A stretch of 64,000 nucleotides of DNA, from contig NZ_OGTP01000011.1 in NCBI RefSeq assembly GCF_900258035.1, positions 1 through 64,000 of the forward strand, written 5' to 3'. The stretch comes from Caballeronia novacaledonica (lineage in GTDB: Bacteria > Pseudomonadota > Gammaproteobacteria > Burkholderiales > Burkholderiaceae). This document shows, piece by piece, positions 54,655-64,000 of the stretch; position 1 is the first letter of the stretch; every line of letters starts with the position of its first letter. A program made the position numbers and the translations under genes. Below the pieces are notes generated by a model. That model saw only the letters and a program-made list of their open reading frames with translations, had not been told where the DNA came from and made no database searches.

Positions 54655-56118
54655 TCACTGCCGCTGGACAGGCGGCGGCGCCCATGTGCCGTCGCTCGCT
54701 TGCGGCTTCGGCGCATAGAGACGCATCGCGAGCTGGAATTCGCCTTCGGGCACCGGTAGCCAGTTCGACGCCTGCGCGCGCCCCGGCGACTTCGCCGACA
54801 CGATCACATCGACGGAACCATCGCGATTCTTCTTGAGCCGGTCGCGGTCGGAAAGCGAAAGGCGCGGCAGCGTCTCGTCGGCGAGCGCGCCATCTTTCGT
54901 GTAGGCGGTGATCGTCCAGAAGCCGCGCACCGGCGGCAACTGATCGGGCGCGAAGTGCAGCGTGTAGGCGTTCGCGCCGTTGAGCGCATGGCCTTCGCTG
55001 TCCACGCGCGCGACCGGTTTCACTTCGCTTTCCTTCGTGCTCGTCGCGGTCTGACGGCGCGCGAGATACGCGCGCAATGTGTAATCCGTCCCGTAAATGC
55101 CGACGCCGTCGCCGAACCAGGTCCAGCCGTTCTTCGTGATCGCGTTCGGCGGCACGCTCGCGAGCCGCTCGCGCGCATCGGCGAGGCCGGAATCGAGAAG
55201 CGGCGCATCGGTCTTCTTGAACTGCACCGGCTCGCCGGGCTTCACGCCGAGATCGGCGAGCTGGCTCATCGCGTGGGCGTCGTCGGTGGCAGCGGGATTG
55301 TCGTCGAGCGAGCGGGCAAGGCGCGCGAAAAACGCGTTGGCCTCGAGCGCTTCTGCCTGTGCGCCCGGCGCGACCGTCGCCAGCGCGGAGGGCAGCGGCG
55401 GCACCGCGGGCTGCCGCGCGCCGTTCGCGGGCCACGCGCCGGCGACGGCGGGCGTCGGATCGGCGACGGAGCCTTTCGCGGGCGTCAGCGTGTCGATGCG
55501 CATCGACGTCTGCAGCTTCCTCGCCTCGCGCACGTCGCGCGGGCCATTCACGCGCACGCGCACCGAGAGCCAGACGTAACGCGTGCGCGTTTCGACGCGC
55601 GTCGCGTTGGCGGGCAGCGTGCCGGTCCAGCCAGCGGGCACGAACGCGATCAACTGCATCTTCGGATACGGCGTCGTGTCCGCGCTGGAATAGAGCGCGT
55701 TGGTCCAGGCATCGAAGGCGCGGGCGTCGAGATAGCGGCCGCGCGGCGCGGCGGGCAACGAGACGATCACCGGATCGGCGGAGATATCGAGCCACGCCGC
55801 CGATTCCAGCGTGTCCACGCTCGGCCAGCCCGCCGCACCGGCGGGAGGCAGCGCGCTCGCGTGACGGAACGTGTTGAGCGGCGCCTGGCCGGGCTGCCCC
55901 GCGCGGCCGGTTGCACGCTCGCGGGCGATATCGGTGGCGACGAGCGGAAAGCCGAACGTGTAGGAATCGGCGACCTGATTTTTCACCCAGCCCGTGGTGG
56001 TCGGTTTCAACTCGGGCTGTCTGGTCGCGCAGCCAGTCAGGACCGCCATGCCGGCGAGACTCACGCTCATCCAGATCGCGGTGTTGAGCGGAAGCGTCCA
56101 GCGTCGGTTGTTCTTCAT
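54655..56118 (-). CDS. DUF1254/DUF1214 lipoprotein
   Basis: A 487-residue protein with a lipoprotein signal (SLAGMAVLTGC, lipobox LTGC), so probably membrane-anchored in the periplasm. The N-terminal DUF1254 region (about 50-190) has YTFGFPLVATDIARERATG and NTFRHASALPP. The C-terminal DUF1214 region (about 375-485) has GANAYTLHFAPDQLPPVRGFWTITAY and LSLSDRDRLKKNRDGSVDV. Function unknown. The start at 56118 is chosen for the signal peptide; the ribosome site is weak. Confidence 0.88.
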   Translation of the reverse strand: MKNNRRWTLPLNTAIWMSVSLAGMAVLTGCATRQPELKPTTTGWVKNQVADSYTFGFPLVATDIARERATGRAGQPGQAPLNTFRHASALPPAGAAGWPSVDTLESAAWLDISADPVIVSLPAAPRGRYLDARAFDAWTNALYSSADTTPYPKMQLIAFVPAGWTGTLPANATRVETRTRYVWLSVRVRVNGPRDVREARKLQTSMRIDTLTPAKGSVADPTPAVAGAWPANGARQPAVPPLPSALATVAPGAQAEALEANAFFARLARSLDDNPAATDDAHAMSQLADLGVKPGEPVQFKKTDAPLLDSGLADARERLASVPPNAITKNGWTWFGDGVGIYGTDYTLRAYLARRQTATSTKESEVKPVARVDSEGHALNGANAYTLHFAPDQLPPVRGFWTITAYTKDGALADETLPRLSLSDRDRLKKNRDGSVDVIVSAKSPGRAQASNWLPVPEGEFQLAMRLYAPKPQASDGTWAPPPVQRQ

Positions 56119-56411
56119 TCGAATGGAAATCCAGTTCTTCTTTCGATTTGGGTTATTGCGCGATTCGATTCGGGATCGATTCACGGCTCGCTCGCGGACA
56201 GCTCGACGCCGCCTCGAATCCCCGCGCGGCAAGCCACGAGCATTATCTCGAAATTCGGGTTTTAACTTATCCGATGACTATAGGCAAGATGAAGCGCATA
56301 AAAGCGCGCCGGCAAGTCGAAGAATGCACCAGATGCCGGCCAAAAGCACTGAACGGCGCGCTTTTCGTCCTTCGAATACAGTCATTTCCCGGCACTCGAC
56401 GATCAATCCGC

Positions 56412-56442
56412 TTGACCTTCCAATCATTGGAAGGTCGATACT
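56412..56442 (+). promoter_or_regulatory. CueR-type (MerR-family) copper-responsive promoter
   Basis: TTGACC (56412-56417) and GATACT (56437-56442) are spaced by 19 bp, the long spacing that requires a MerR-family activator. Between and over them lies GACCTTCCAA-N3-TTGGAAGGTC (56414-56436), a perfect 10-bp inverted repeat matching known CueR sites. The rest of the 373-bp gap (56119-56491) shows no gene, and no merR-family gene exists nearby. Confidence 0.9.
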
Positions 56443-56491
56443 TGTCTCGTGAGGGATCGTCACGATCCCGGCCAGACTGGAGCGTTTCACC

Positions 56492-58732
<2,241 letters not shown>

Positions 58733-59164
58733 CGCGCGTCCTTCAGCGCGACGGCCGGCTCGGCGGCGATGCGTGCGGCGATGTCGTCATCGAACGATGC
58801 GGATTTCGGCGCGCCGCTCGAATCGACGTGCAACATCATTTGCTCGCACGCCGACACCGGCTCGGCCGCATCGCCCTCGAACATCTCCATATAGAGATGC
58901 ACGCGCTTCTTGTCATGCGCGACGACCCGCGCTTCCACGCGCACCGCCGCGCCTTCCTTGATCTCGCGCAGATAGCTGATGTGCGCCTCGAGCGTGTAGA
59001 GCGTGCGCTGCCGCGTGCGGCGGCCCGCGTCGTCGAGACCGATGCGGTCCATGAACGCGTCGGTCGCGAGGCTGTAGATCAGCATGTAGAACGCATCGCG
59101 CAAGTGGCCGTTGTAATCGACCCATTCGGGTTTGACGGTGTCGCGATAGATCATCGTTCGTCCT

Positions 59165-60112
59165 CTAGTCTTCGATGCCGTGACGCGCTTTCGCCTGAGC
59201 GATCGCCTCGATCACGCTCGCGATGCAGTCGTCGCGATAACGCTCCAGTTCCTTGATGCCGCGCCCGTTCGTCTGCCGCGACGTGCCGTCCACCACGCGG
59301 TCGATGAGCTCGTCGGTCAGCGTCGGCGCGACGAGCTTCGTCCACGGCAATTCGAGCGCGGGCCCGAACTGCTGCATGAAGTGTCGCATGCCCGCCTCGC
59401 CGCCCGCCAGCGTGTAGGTGAGGAACGTGCCCATGAAAGACCAGCGGATGCCCGCGCCGTAGCGGATGGCGTCGTCGATTTCGCCGGTGGTCGCGACGCC
59501 GTCGTTCACGAGATGCAGCGCCTCGCGCCACAGCGCTTCGAGCAGCCGGTCCGCGATGAAGCCCGGCACTTCCTTGCGCACGCGCAAGGGCCGCATGCCG
59601 ATGGACGCGTAGAAGCTCATGGCGGCGTCGATCGACTCGCCCGACGTCGCTTCGCCGCCGAGCACTTCGACGAGCGGCAGCAGATACACCGGATTGAACG
59701 GATGCCCGACGACGCAGCGTCCGGGATTGACGGCGCGCGCATAGAAATCGCTCGGCAGGAGCCCGGACGTGGACGACGCGATGATCGCATCGGGTTTCGC
59801 CGCGCGGCTCACGCGTTCGTGCAGCGCGAGCTTCAGTTCCTCGCGCTCGGGCGCGCTTTCCTGGATGAAGTCCGCATCGGCGACGCATTCCTCGATGGTT
59901 TCGACGAAGCGCAATCTTTGCTGCGACGCGCCTTCCGCCAACCCGGCGCGTTCGAGCGCCGGCCACGCATTCGCGACGTTCGCGCGAAGCTGCGCTTCCG
60001 CTCCGGGCGCCGGGTCCCACGCGGTGACGTGAAGCCCTGCTCCCAGCGCGCGCGCCACCCAGCCGCTGCCGATCACACCCGCGCCGAGCGCGGCGAATTG
60101 CTTGACTTGCAT
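59165..60112 (-). CDS. cdhA: L-carnitine dehydrogenase (3-hydroxyacyl-CoA dehydrogenase family)
   Basis: A 315-residue NAD-dependent enzyme oxidising L-carnitine to 3-dehydrocarnitine. Rossmann motif [33 protein letters not shown] region; the catalytic His motif [20 protein letters not shown]; and the substrate-domain stretch [24 protein letters not shown] at 60112 with AAGGA upstream. It lies 20 bp after cdhC and 10 bp before cdhB on the minus strand. Confidence 0.92.
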   Translation of the reverse strand: MQVKQFAALGAGVIGSGWVARALGAGLHVTAWDPAPGAEAQLRANVANAWPALERAGLAEGASQQRLRFVETIEECVADADFIQESAPEREELKLALHERVSRAAKPDAIIASSTSGLLPSDFYARAVNPGRCVVGHPFNPVYLLPLVEVLGGEATSGESIDAAMSFYASIGMRPLRVRKEVPGFIADRLLEALWREALHLVNDGVATTGEIDDAIRYGAGIRWSFMGTFLTYTLAGGEAGMRHFMQQFGPALELPWTKLVAPTLTDELIDRVVDGTSRQTNGRGIKELERYRDDCIASVIEAIAQAKARHGIED

Positions 60113-60132
60113 ATCGTCGTGTCCTTGTCCGT

Positions 60133-61062
60133 TCAGGCAAATTGTTCGAGCGCGCGTCTTTCCAGCAGGCGTTCGCCGCGCGGCGGCAGGCCGAGCTTTT
60201 TGCGTCCTTCGGCGGGCGTGAGCGCGCGTCCGCCCAGACGTTCGATGATTTCCACGGCGCGCTGCACGAGCGAGCCGTTGGTCGCGTGCACGCCGCGATC
60301 GAGCCACAGGTTGTCTTCGAGACCGACGCGCACGTGGCCGCCGAGCAGCATCGCCTGCGCGACCATCGGCATCTGCATGCGGCCGATGCCGAAGCCTGCC
60401 CAGTGGGCGCCGGGCGGCAGGTTGTCGACCATCGCTTTCATCGTGCCGGTGTCGGGCGGCGCGCCCCACGGAATGCCCATGCACAGTTGAAAGAGCGGCG
60501 GGTCGTCGAGCAAGCCTTCTTTCAGGAGCTGGTTTGCGAACCAGAGGTGGCCTGTGTCGAAGATTTCCAGTTCGGGCTTCGCGCCGAGCTCCTGGATGCG
60601 TTTTGCGCCGGCTCGCAGTTGCGCGGGCGTCGATACGTAGATGTAGTCGCCGTCGCCGAAATTGAGCGTGCCGCAGTCGAGCGTGCAGATTTCCGGGAGC
60701 AGTTCTTCGACGTGGGCGAGGCGCGTCAGGCCGCCGACCAGGTCCGTGCCCTTGCCGAAGCGCATCGGGTCTTCGCCCGGGCCGATTTCCAGATCGCCGC
60801 CCATGCCTGCGGTCAGATTGATGATCACGTCCGTGTCCGACGAGCGGATGCGGTCTACTACTTCCCGATAGAGCGCCGGGTCGCGGCTGCCTCTGCCGGT
60901 TTTTGGATCGCGGACGTGGCAGTGGGCTACTGTTGCGCCCGCGCGGGCCGCTTCTATTGCTGCTTCCGCTATCTGTTTCGGTGTTACCGGGATTGAGGGA
61001 TGCCGGGCTGTGGTGTCGCCGGCGCCGGTTACCGCGCATGTCACTATCACTTCGTAGTTCAT
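60133..61062 (-). CDS. cdhC: Dehydrocarnitine cleavage enzyme (BKACE family)
   Basis: A 309-residue zinc-dependent beta-keto acid cleavage enzyme. It joins 3-dehydrocarnitine and acetyl-CoA to give betainyl-CoA and acetoacetate. The TIM-barrel metal site is seen in HCHVRD (His-x-His), with [12 protein letters not shown], the CoA/substrate segment [10 protein letters not shown] and HVRVGLEDN with the conserved Glu. Assignment to carnitine comes from the neighbours cdhA, cdhB and caiX. The upstream gap to caiX is filled by repeat element B. Confidence 0.93.
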   Translation of the reverse strand: MNYEVIVTCAVTGAGDTTARHPSIPVTPKQIAEAAIEAARAGATVAHCHVRDPKTGRGSRDPALYREVVDRIRSSDTDVIINLTAGMGGDLEIGPGEDPMRFGKGTDLVGGLTRLAHVEELLPEICTLDCGTLNFGDGDYIYVSTPAQLRAGAKRIQELGAKPELEIFDTGHLWFANQLLKEGLLDDPPLFQLCMGIPWGAPPDTGTMKAMVDNLPPGAHWAGFGIGRMQMPMVAQAMLLGGHVRVGLEDNLWLDRGVHATNGSLVQRAVEIIERLGGRALTPAEGRKKLGLPPRGERLLERRALEQFA

Positions 61063-61118
61063 TTGGTTTCTCTCGTTGTTTTGAGTTTGGTTAGGGTTCC
61101 TATTTCTTTCTTTTTTAT

Positions 61119-61724
61119 GAAATCCTGTTTTCTTAGTGGTCCATTAGCACTGCCCCTGTGCGGGGCGGCAGTCACTTTCTTTGCTGCTGCAAAGAAAGTA
61201 ACCAAAGAAACAGCTATCCCCAGCCTAAGCACTTCACGCCGGCCGCGGCACAGGCGATTGACCGAATGGCCCCCAGAGTAGCGAGTGCCCTCAAAGGTCT
61301 TATCGGACTTGGCTCGCGCACGGTCTGACTCATCGCATCACACAACAAACTGGTTCAGCACAAAACAGCTCCGGCCCGCTTCGCGGCCGATGGGTCAGTC
61401 GGCGGGTGGGCTGCGTCCGCTTCTTTCTCGCTGGTTTCCCTCGCAGACCCGACGGCAGCGCGCAGCGCTGTGCCGAAGCTCTTTCGTGCTGAACCAGCGC
61501 GCTAAAACATATGGTGCGTCAGACCGTGCGCGATCCAATCCCGGTTGGTCCTTTGAGGGCGACACTTAGGCAAGTGCCATCTGCAAGGAGAAAATTGGCC
61601 AAGTTGCGTGTGACCGCGGGCTTGAAAAGCTGCTTTCTTTGGTTACTTTCTTTGCAGCAGCAAAGAAAGTGACTGCCGCCCCGCACAGGGGCAACGCTAA
61701 TAGACCACAAAGAACACGGGATCC
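61119..61724. repeat. Repeat element B: ~600 bp with inverted terminal arms
   Basis: The left arm is about 61136-61222 and the right arm about 61622-61708; each contains the two hairpins of element A. Arms share a ~60-bp identical core. The interior matches element A in reverse order: GCCGGCCGCGGCACAGGCGATTG is on the left here but on the right in A, and TTGGCCAAGTTGCGTGTGA is on the right here. GGATCC lies at the right edge (61719-61724). No open frame of consequence and no target duplication is evident. It lies between caiX and cdhC. Confidence 0.9.
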
Positions 61725-61762
61725 GGCGAAAACGAAAGCGAAAGCAAAAGCAAAAAAACCCA

Positions 61763-62713
61763 TCAAAGCCCGAGATATTGCCGAACGGCCGGCAACCCAT
61801 CCTTCCCATCGACCGTCTTGACGCCAGCAAGCCATGCATCCAGCACCTGCGGATTCTTCTTGAGGTAAGCCTTGGCCGCATCGGCAGGCCGCTCCTTGTT
61901 CATGACCGGCTGCATCAGCCGATTTTCCAGATCGGTCGTAAAGCGCAGATTCGAAACAAACTTCCCCGCATTAGGACACCGCGTCAGAAAATCCGTATTC
62001 GTCAGCGTATAGACGCGCGCCTCGCCGTAGTTCGGCCCGAACACCTCATCGCCGCCAGCGAGATAGTTGATCTTCATCTGAATGTTCATAGGATGCGGCT
62101 CCCAGCCGAGAAACACGACCGGCTTCTTCTCGCGGATCGCGCGCTCGACCGTCACCAGCATCCCCGCCTCGCTCGACTGCACCAGCTTGAAGCCGCCCAG
62201 TCCGAACTGATTGGTGTCGATCATCTTCTGGATCTTCGCGTTCGCGCTGCTGCCAGGCTCGATGCCATAGATCGTCCCGCCCAGCTCGTCGCGATGCTTC
62301 GCGATATCCGCAAACGTCTTGATGCCCGCGTCATACGCATACGACGGCACCGCGAGCGTCGCCTTCGCGCCCGACAGATTCGGCGGTTCGAGCTTCTCGA
62401 TGCTCTTCGCTTCCAGGAACGGCTCGACCGCCTTCTGCTGCACCGGCCACCAATATCCGAGCGACACGTCGATCTGCTTGCTCTTCAAACCCGCGAGCGA
62501 TATCGGCACAGACGCCACCGTGGTCCGCGGCGCATAGCCAAGCCCCTCGAAGACGACCGAAGCAAGCGCCGTCGTCGACGTGATGTCGGTCCAGCCGATA
62601 TCGACGAAGCGCACCGTGCGGCAACTCGAATCCTCCGCGTGCGCGCCCGGCGCGACGGCGAACGCGGCGCAGATGCCGGCAAAGATCAGAGTGGAGATCA
62701 GACGTTGGGTCAT
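61763..62713 (-). CDS. caiX: Carnitine/betaine ABC substrate-binding protein (OpuAC/ChoX family)
   Basis: A 316-residue periplasmic binding protein for quaternary amines. The signal peptide cleaves near PGAHAED. Mature motifs are VRFVDIGWTDITSTTALASVVFEGLGY, DVSLGYWWPV (aromatic ligand cage), IYGIEPGSSANAKIQKMI and FLGWEPHPMN. GGAAGG precedes the ATG at 62713. The CaiX name rests on the cdh genes downstream on the same strand; a choline or betaine specificity (ChoX) is the main alternative. No transporter subunits are adjacent, as is usual for shared CbcWV-type systems. Confidence 0.87.
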   Translation of the reverse strand: MTQRLISTLIFAGICAAFAVAPGAHAEDSSCRTVRFVDIGWTDITSTTALASVVFEGLGYAPRTTVASVPISLAGLKSKQIDVSLGYWWPVQQKAVEPFLEAKSIEKLEPPNLSGAKATLAVPSYAYDAGIKTFADIAKHRDELGGTIYGIEPGSSANAKIQKMIDTNQFGLGGFKLVQSSEAGMLVTVERAIREKKPVVFLGWEPHPMNIQMKINYLAGGDEVFGPNYGEARVYTLTNTDFLTRCPNAGKFVSNLRFTTDLENRLMQPVMNKERPADAAKAYLKKNPQVLDAWLAGVKTVDGKDGLPAVRQYLGL

Positions 62714-63149
62714 GACAAGCCTTCCGTTGAGGGTTGAATCGATGCGCCGGTTCGAGTGCCGGCGTGCATCAAAAGTAACGCCGCATAAAAGCGCCCGAAC
62801 GCCCGCGTGCGACCGTGACTTGACCGCTTGCGACCTCTTCGTCACGCGTGGCTTCCCGGACGCATAGCGTTAACGCGAATTGAAATAAAGAGTTTGGAAT
62901 GGATACGCGTTCATTCCCGCCGTTCAGCATTCGAAAACACGCACTACGCGCTTACGCAAGCTCAATGTTTGCCGAAACGCCACGGCCTCTGTGGCGGGTC
63001 GCACATAGCAAGGATTTCTAACCGGGTAATGTCCCGGCAAAGGGCTATGCTCGGCTCGGCAGCGGCTCGGCCAAAGGAAACGGAGAGATTTCCCGCGATG
63101 CCGTCGGGCACAGCTATTTACTACACGCTTGCAAATCAAGGCCTGGATA
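62714..63149. other. Divergent regulatory gap between caiX and the CoA synthetase
   Basis: 436 nt with no credible gene. GC-rich short repeats such as CGGCTCGGCAG occur near 63056. I cannot identify a defined operator or promoter. The region should contain promoters for both directions. Confidence 0.4.
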
Positions 63150-64000
63150 ATGGACCGTCAAGACGCTATCCGAGAAAGCGCGCAGCTCTACGCGCGCGAA
63201 CCGCTTTTTTCGCCTTCCGCCGAGCAGATTTCCGCATCGCGCATGACGGCCTTTACGGAGGCCTTTCAGAAAGCGACGGGCGAGCAATTCGCCAACTACT
63301 CGGAATTGCATGTCTATTCAGCCCGTGAGTATCGCCAATTCTGGAAGTGCTTCCTCGAATCGGCGCAAGGGCTCGAATGGTCGGGATCCGATGAACCGGT
63401 CTGCATCGGCGATCGATGCGAAACGGCGCGGTTTTTCCCTCACGTCGAATTGAACTACGCCGAGAATCTGCTCGGCAAGCGCATCGCGCCCGACGACGCC
63501 CCCGCCATCACCTCCTGCTTCGCCGATGGCCGCCGCGTCACGTACACGCGCGGAGAGTTGCGCGAGCGCGTCATGCGGCTCGCGCAGGCGCTCTCCGAAA
63601 TCGGCCTCAAGCCGGGCGACCGCGTGGTCGCGATCATGCGCAACGACTGCGAAGCGATCACCGCCGCGCTCGCCGTGACCGCGCTCGGCGCAACGCTCTC
63701 GACGGCCGCGCCGGAAAACGGCGTGCAGGCGATTCTCGACCGCTTCGCGCCGCTCGCCCCGACCATGATGTTCGCGCACACGATGCAGCGCCCGTTCGAC
63801 ACCGGCGGCTCGCTCGCGGGGCACGTCGCGGCCGTCGCAGCAGAGCTTCCGTCGTTGACCGACATCGTCTGTCTCGACGATACCGAACTGCCGAGCACGG
63901 TCACGCAACGCCATCACGAACTGAACTCGCTGATCGCGAGCGGCGACCCGATGCGCTTCGCATGGAAGCGCTTCCCGTTCAATCATCCGCTCTTCATCAT
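63150..64000 (+). CDS. aacS: Acetoacetyl-CoA synthetase (5' part only)
   Basis: The first 283 codons of an AMP-forming acyl-CoA synthetase, open to the right edge. The N-terminal ACAS_N-type segment has FANYSELHVYSAREYRQFWKCFLE and FFPHVELNYAENLL. The following ligase domain start has RVTYTRGELRERVMRLAQAL, LKPGDRVVAIMRND and TALGATLSTAAPENG. These match acetoacetate-CoA ligase rather than acetyl-CoA synthetase. Activating acetoacetate would recover the product of CdhC, explaining the divergent position next to caiX-cdhCAB. AAGG lies about 9 nt before the ATG. The catalytic core is outside the window. Confidence 0.85.
   Translation, partial: MDRQDAIRESAQLYAREPLFSPSAEQISASRMTAFTEAFQKATGEQFANYSELHVYSAREYRQFWKCFLESAQGLEWSGSDEPVCIGDRCETARFFPHVELNYAENLLGKRIAPDDAPAITSCFADGRRVTYTRGELRERVMRLAQALSEIGLKPGDRVVAIMRNDCEAITAALAVTALGATLSTAAPENGVQAILDRFAPLAPTMMFAHTMQRPFDTGGSLAGHVAAVAAELPSLTDIVCLDDTELPSTVTQRHHELNSLIASGDPMRFAWKRFPFNHPLFI

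Noticed and set aside
61285..61569. Open frames inside the large repeat elements
   Set aside because: Translations differ between copies, shift with small indels and carry no motifs; the DNA structure, not a protein, is conserved.

Overview
The window looks like a secondary replicon of a soil or plant-associated Burkholderiaceae bacterium, most likely Caballeronia or Paraburkholderia. The grounds are the GC-rich coding bias, the sdh-gntR-mdh-(CitE-like)-prpC-prpD-acnA block, the many sugar and quaternary-amine catabolic operons, and an intergenic repeat I associate with these genera. Genus assignment is inference. No rRNA, tRNA, CRISPR array, phage or transposase gene was found.

0-10 kb is central metabolism: the 5' end of sdhC (minus strand), a HutC-type GntR regulator, then on the plus strand mdh, a CitE-like lyase, 2-methylcitrate synthase, an MliC-like exported protein, prpD and acnA, closed by a strong terminator. 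A perfect 20-bp palindrome sits between the regulator and a sigma70-like promoter. 10-20 kb holds a MocR regulator with an array of GAACAGTT-like boxes divergent from a DUF2917 gene, a DUF1932 dehydrogenase, an aldehyde dehydrogenase/MarR divergent pair, and a cytochrome b/YedY-like molybdoenzyme/DUF5666 operon divergent from a two-component system.

19.7-29.3 kb carries an unusual cNMP-binding/thioredoxin-reductase-like protein coupled to a DedA-rhodanese protein. It is followed by a complete L-threonate/D-erythronate catabolic cluster (FadR-type regulator, ltnD, otnK, otnC, otnI, denD). 29.8-31.1 kb is a small atypical island: two genes encode three copies of one unrecognised ~90-residue domain, next to AT-rich DNA and a 34-codon open frame. 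31-41 kb has panE, a GIY-YIG-like protein, gnd and a LacI-regulated sugar ABC operon with IolE-like and Gfo/Idh/MocA enzymes. 41-50 kb has a YciI-like protein, a MarR-controlled SDR/thiolase pair, a branched-chain amino-acid binding protein, a LysR/aminotransferase/binding-protein set and a DHA2 efflux pump. 50-58.7 kb has DUF29, a giant AsmA-like DUF748 protein, a DUF1254 lipoprotein and a Cu+-ATPase with a textbook CueR promoter. 58.7-64 kb is carnitine catabolism (caiX, cdhC, cdhA, cdhB) with a divergent acetoacetyl-CoA synthetase that would use the acetoacetate released by CdhC.

The most unusual structural feature is a family of ~570-600 bp repeat elements with near-identical terminal arms. 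Two full copies lie 41 kb apart in opposite orientation, and one half copy and one extra arm also occur. Two of the copies sit inside otherwise continuous catabolic operons.
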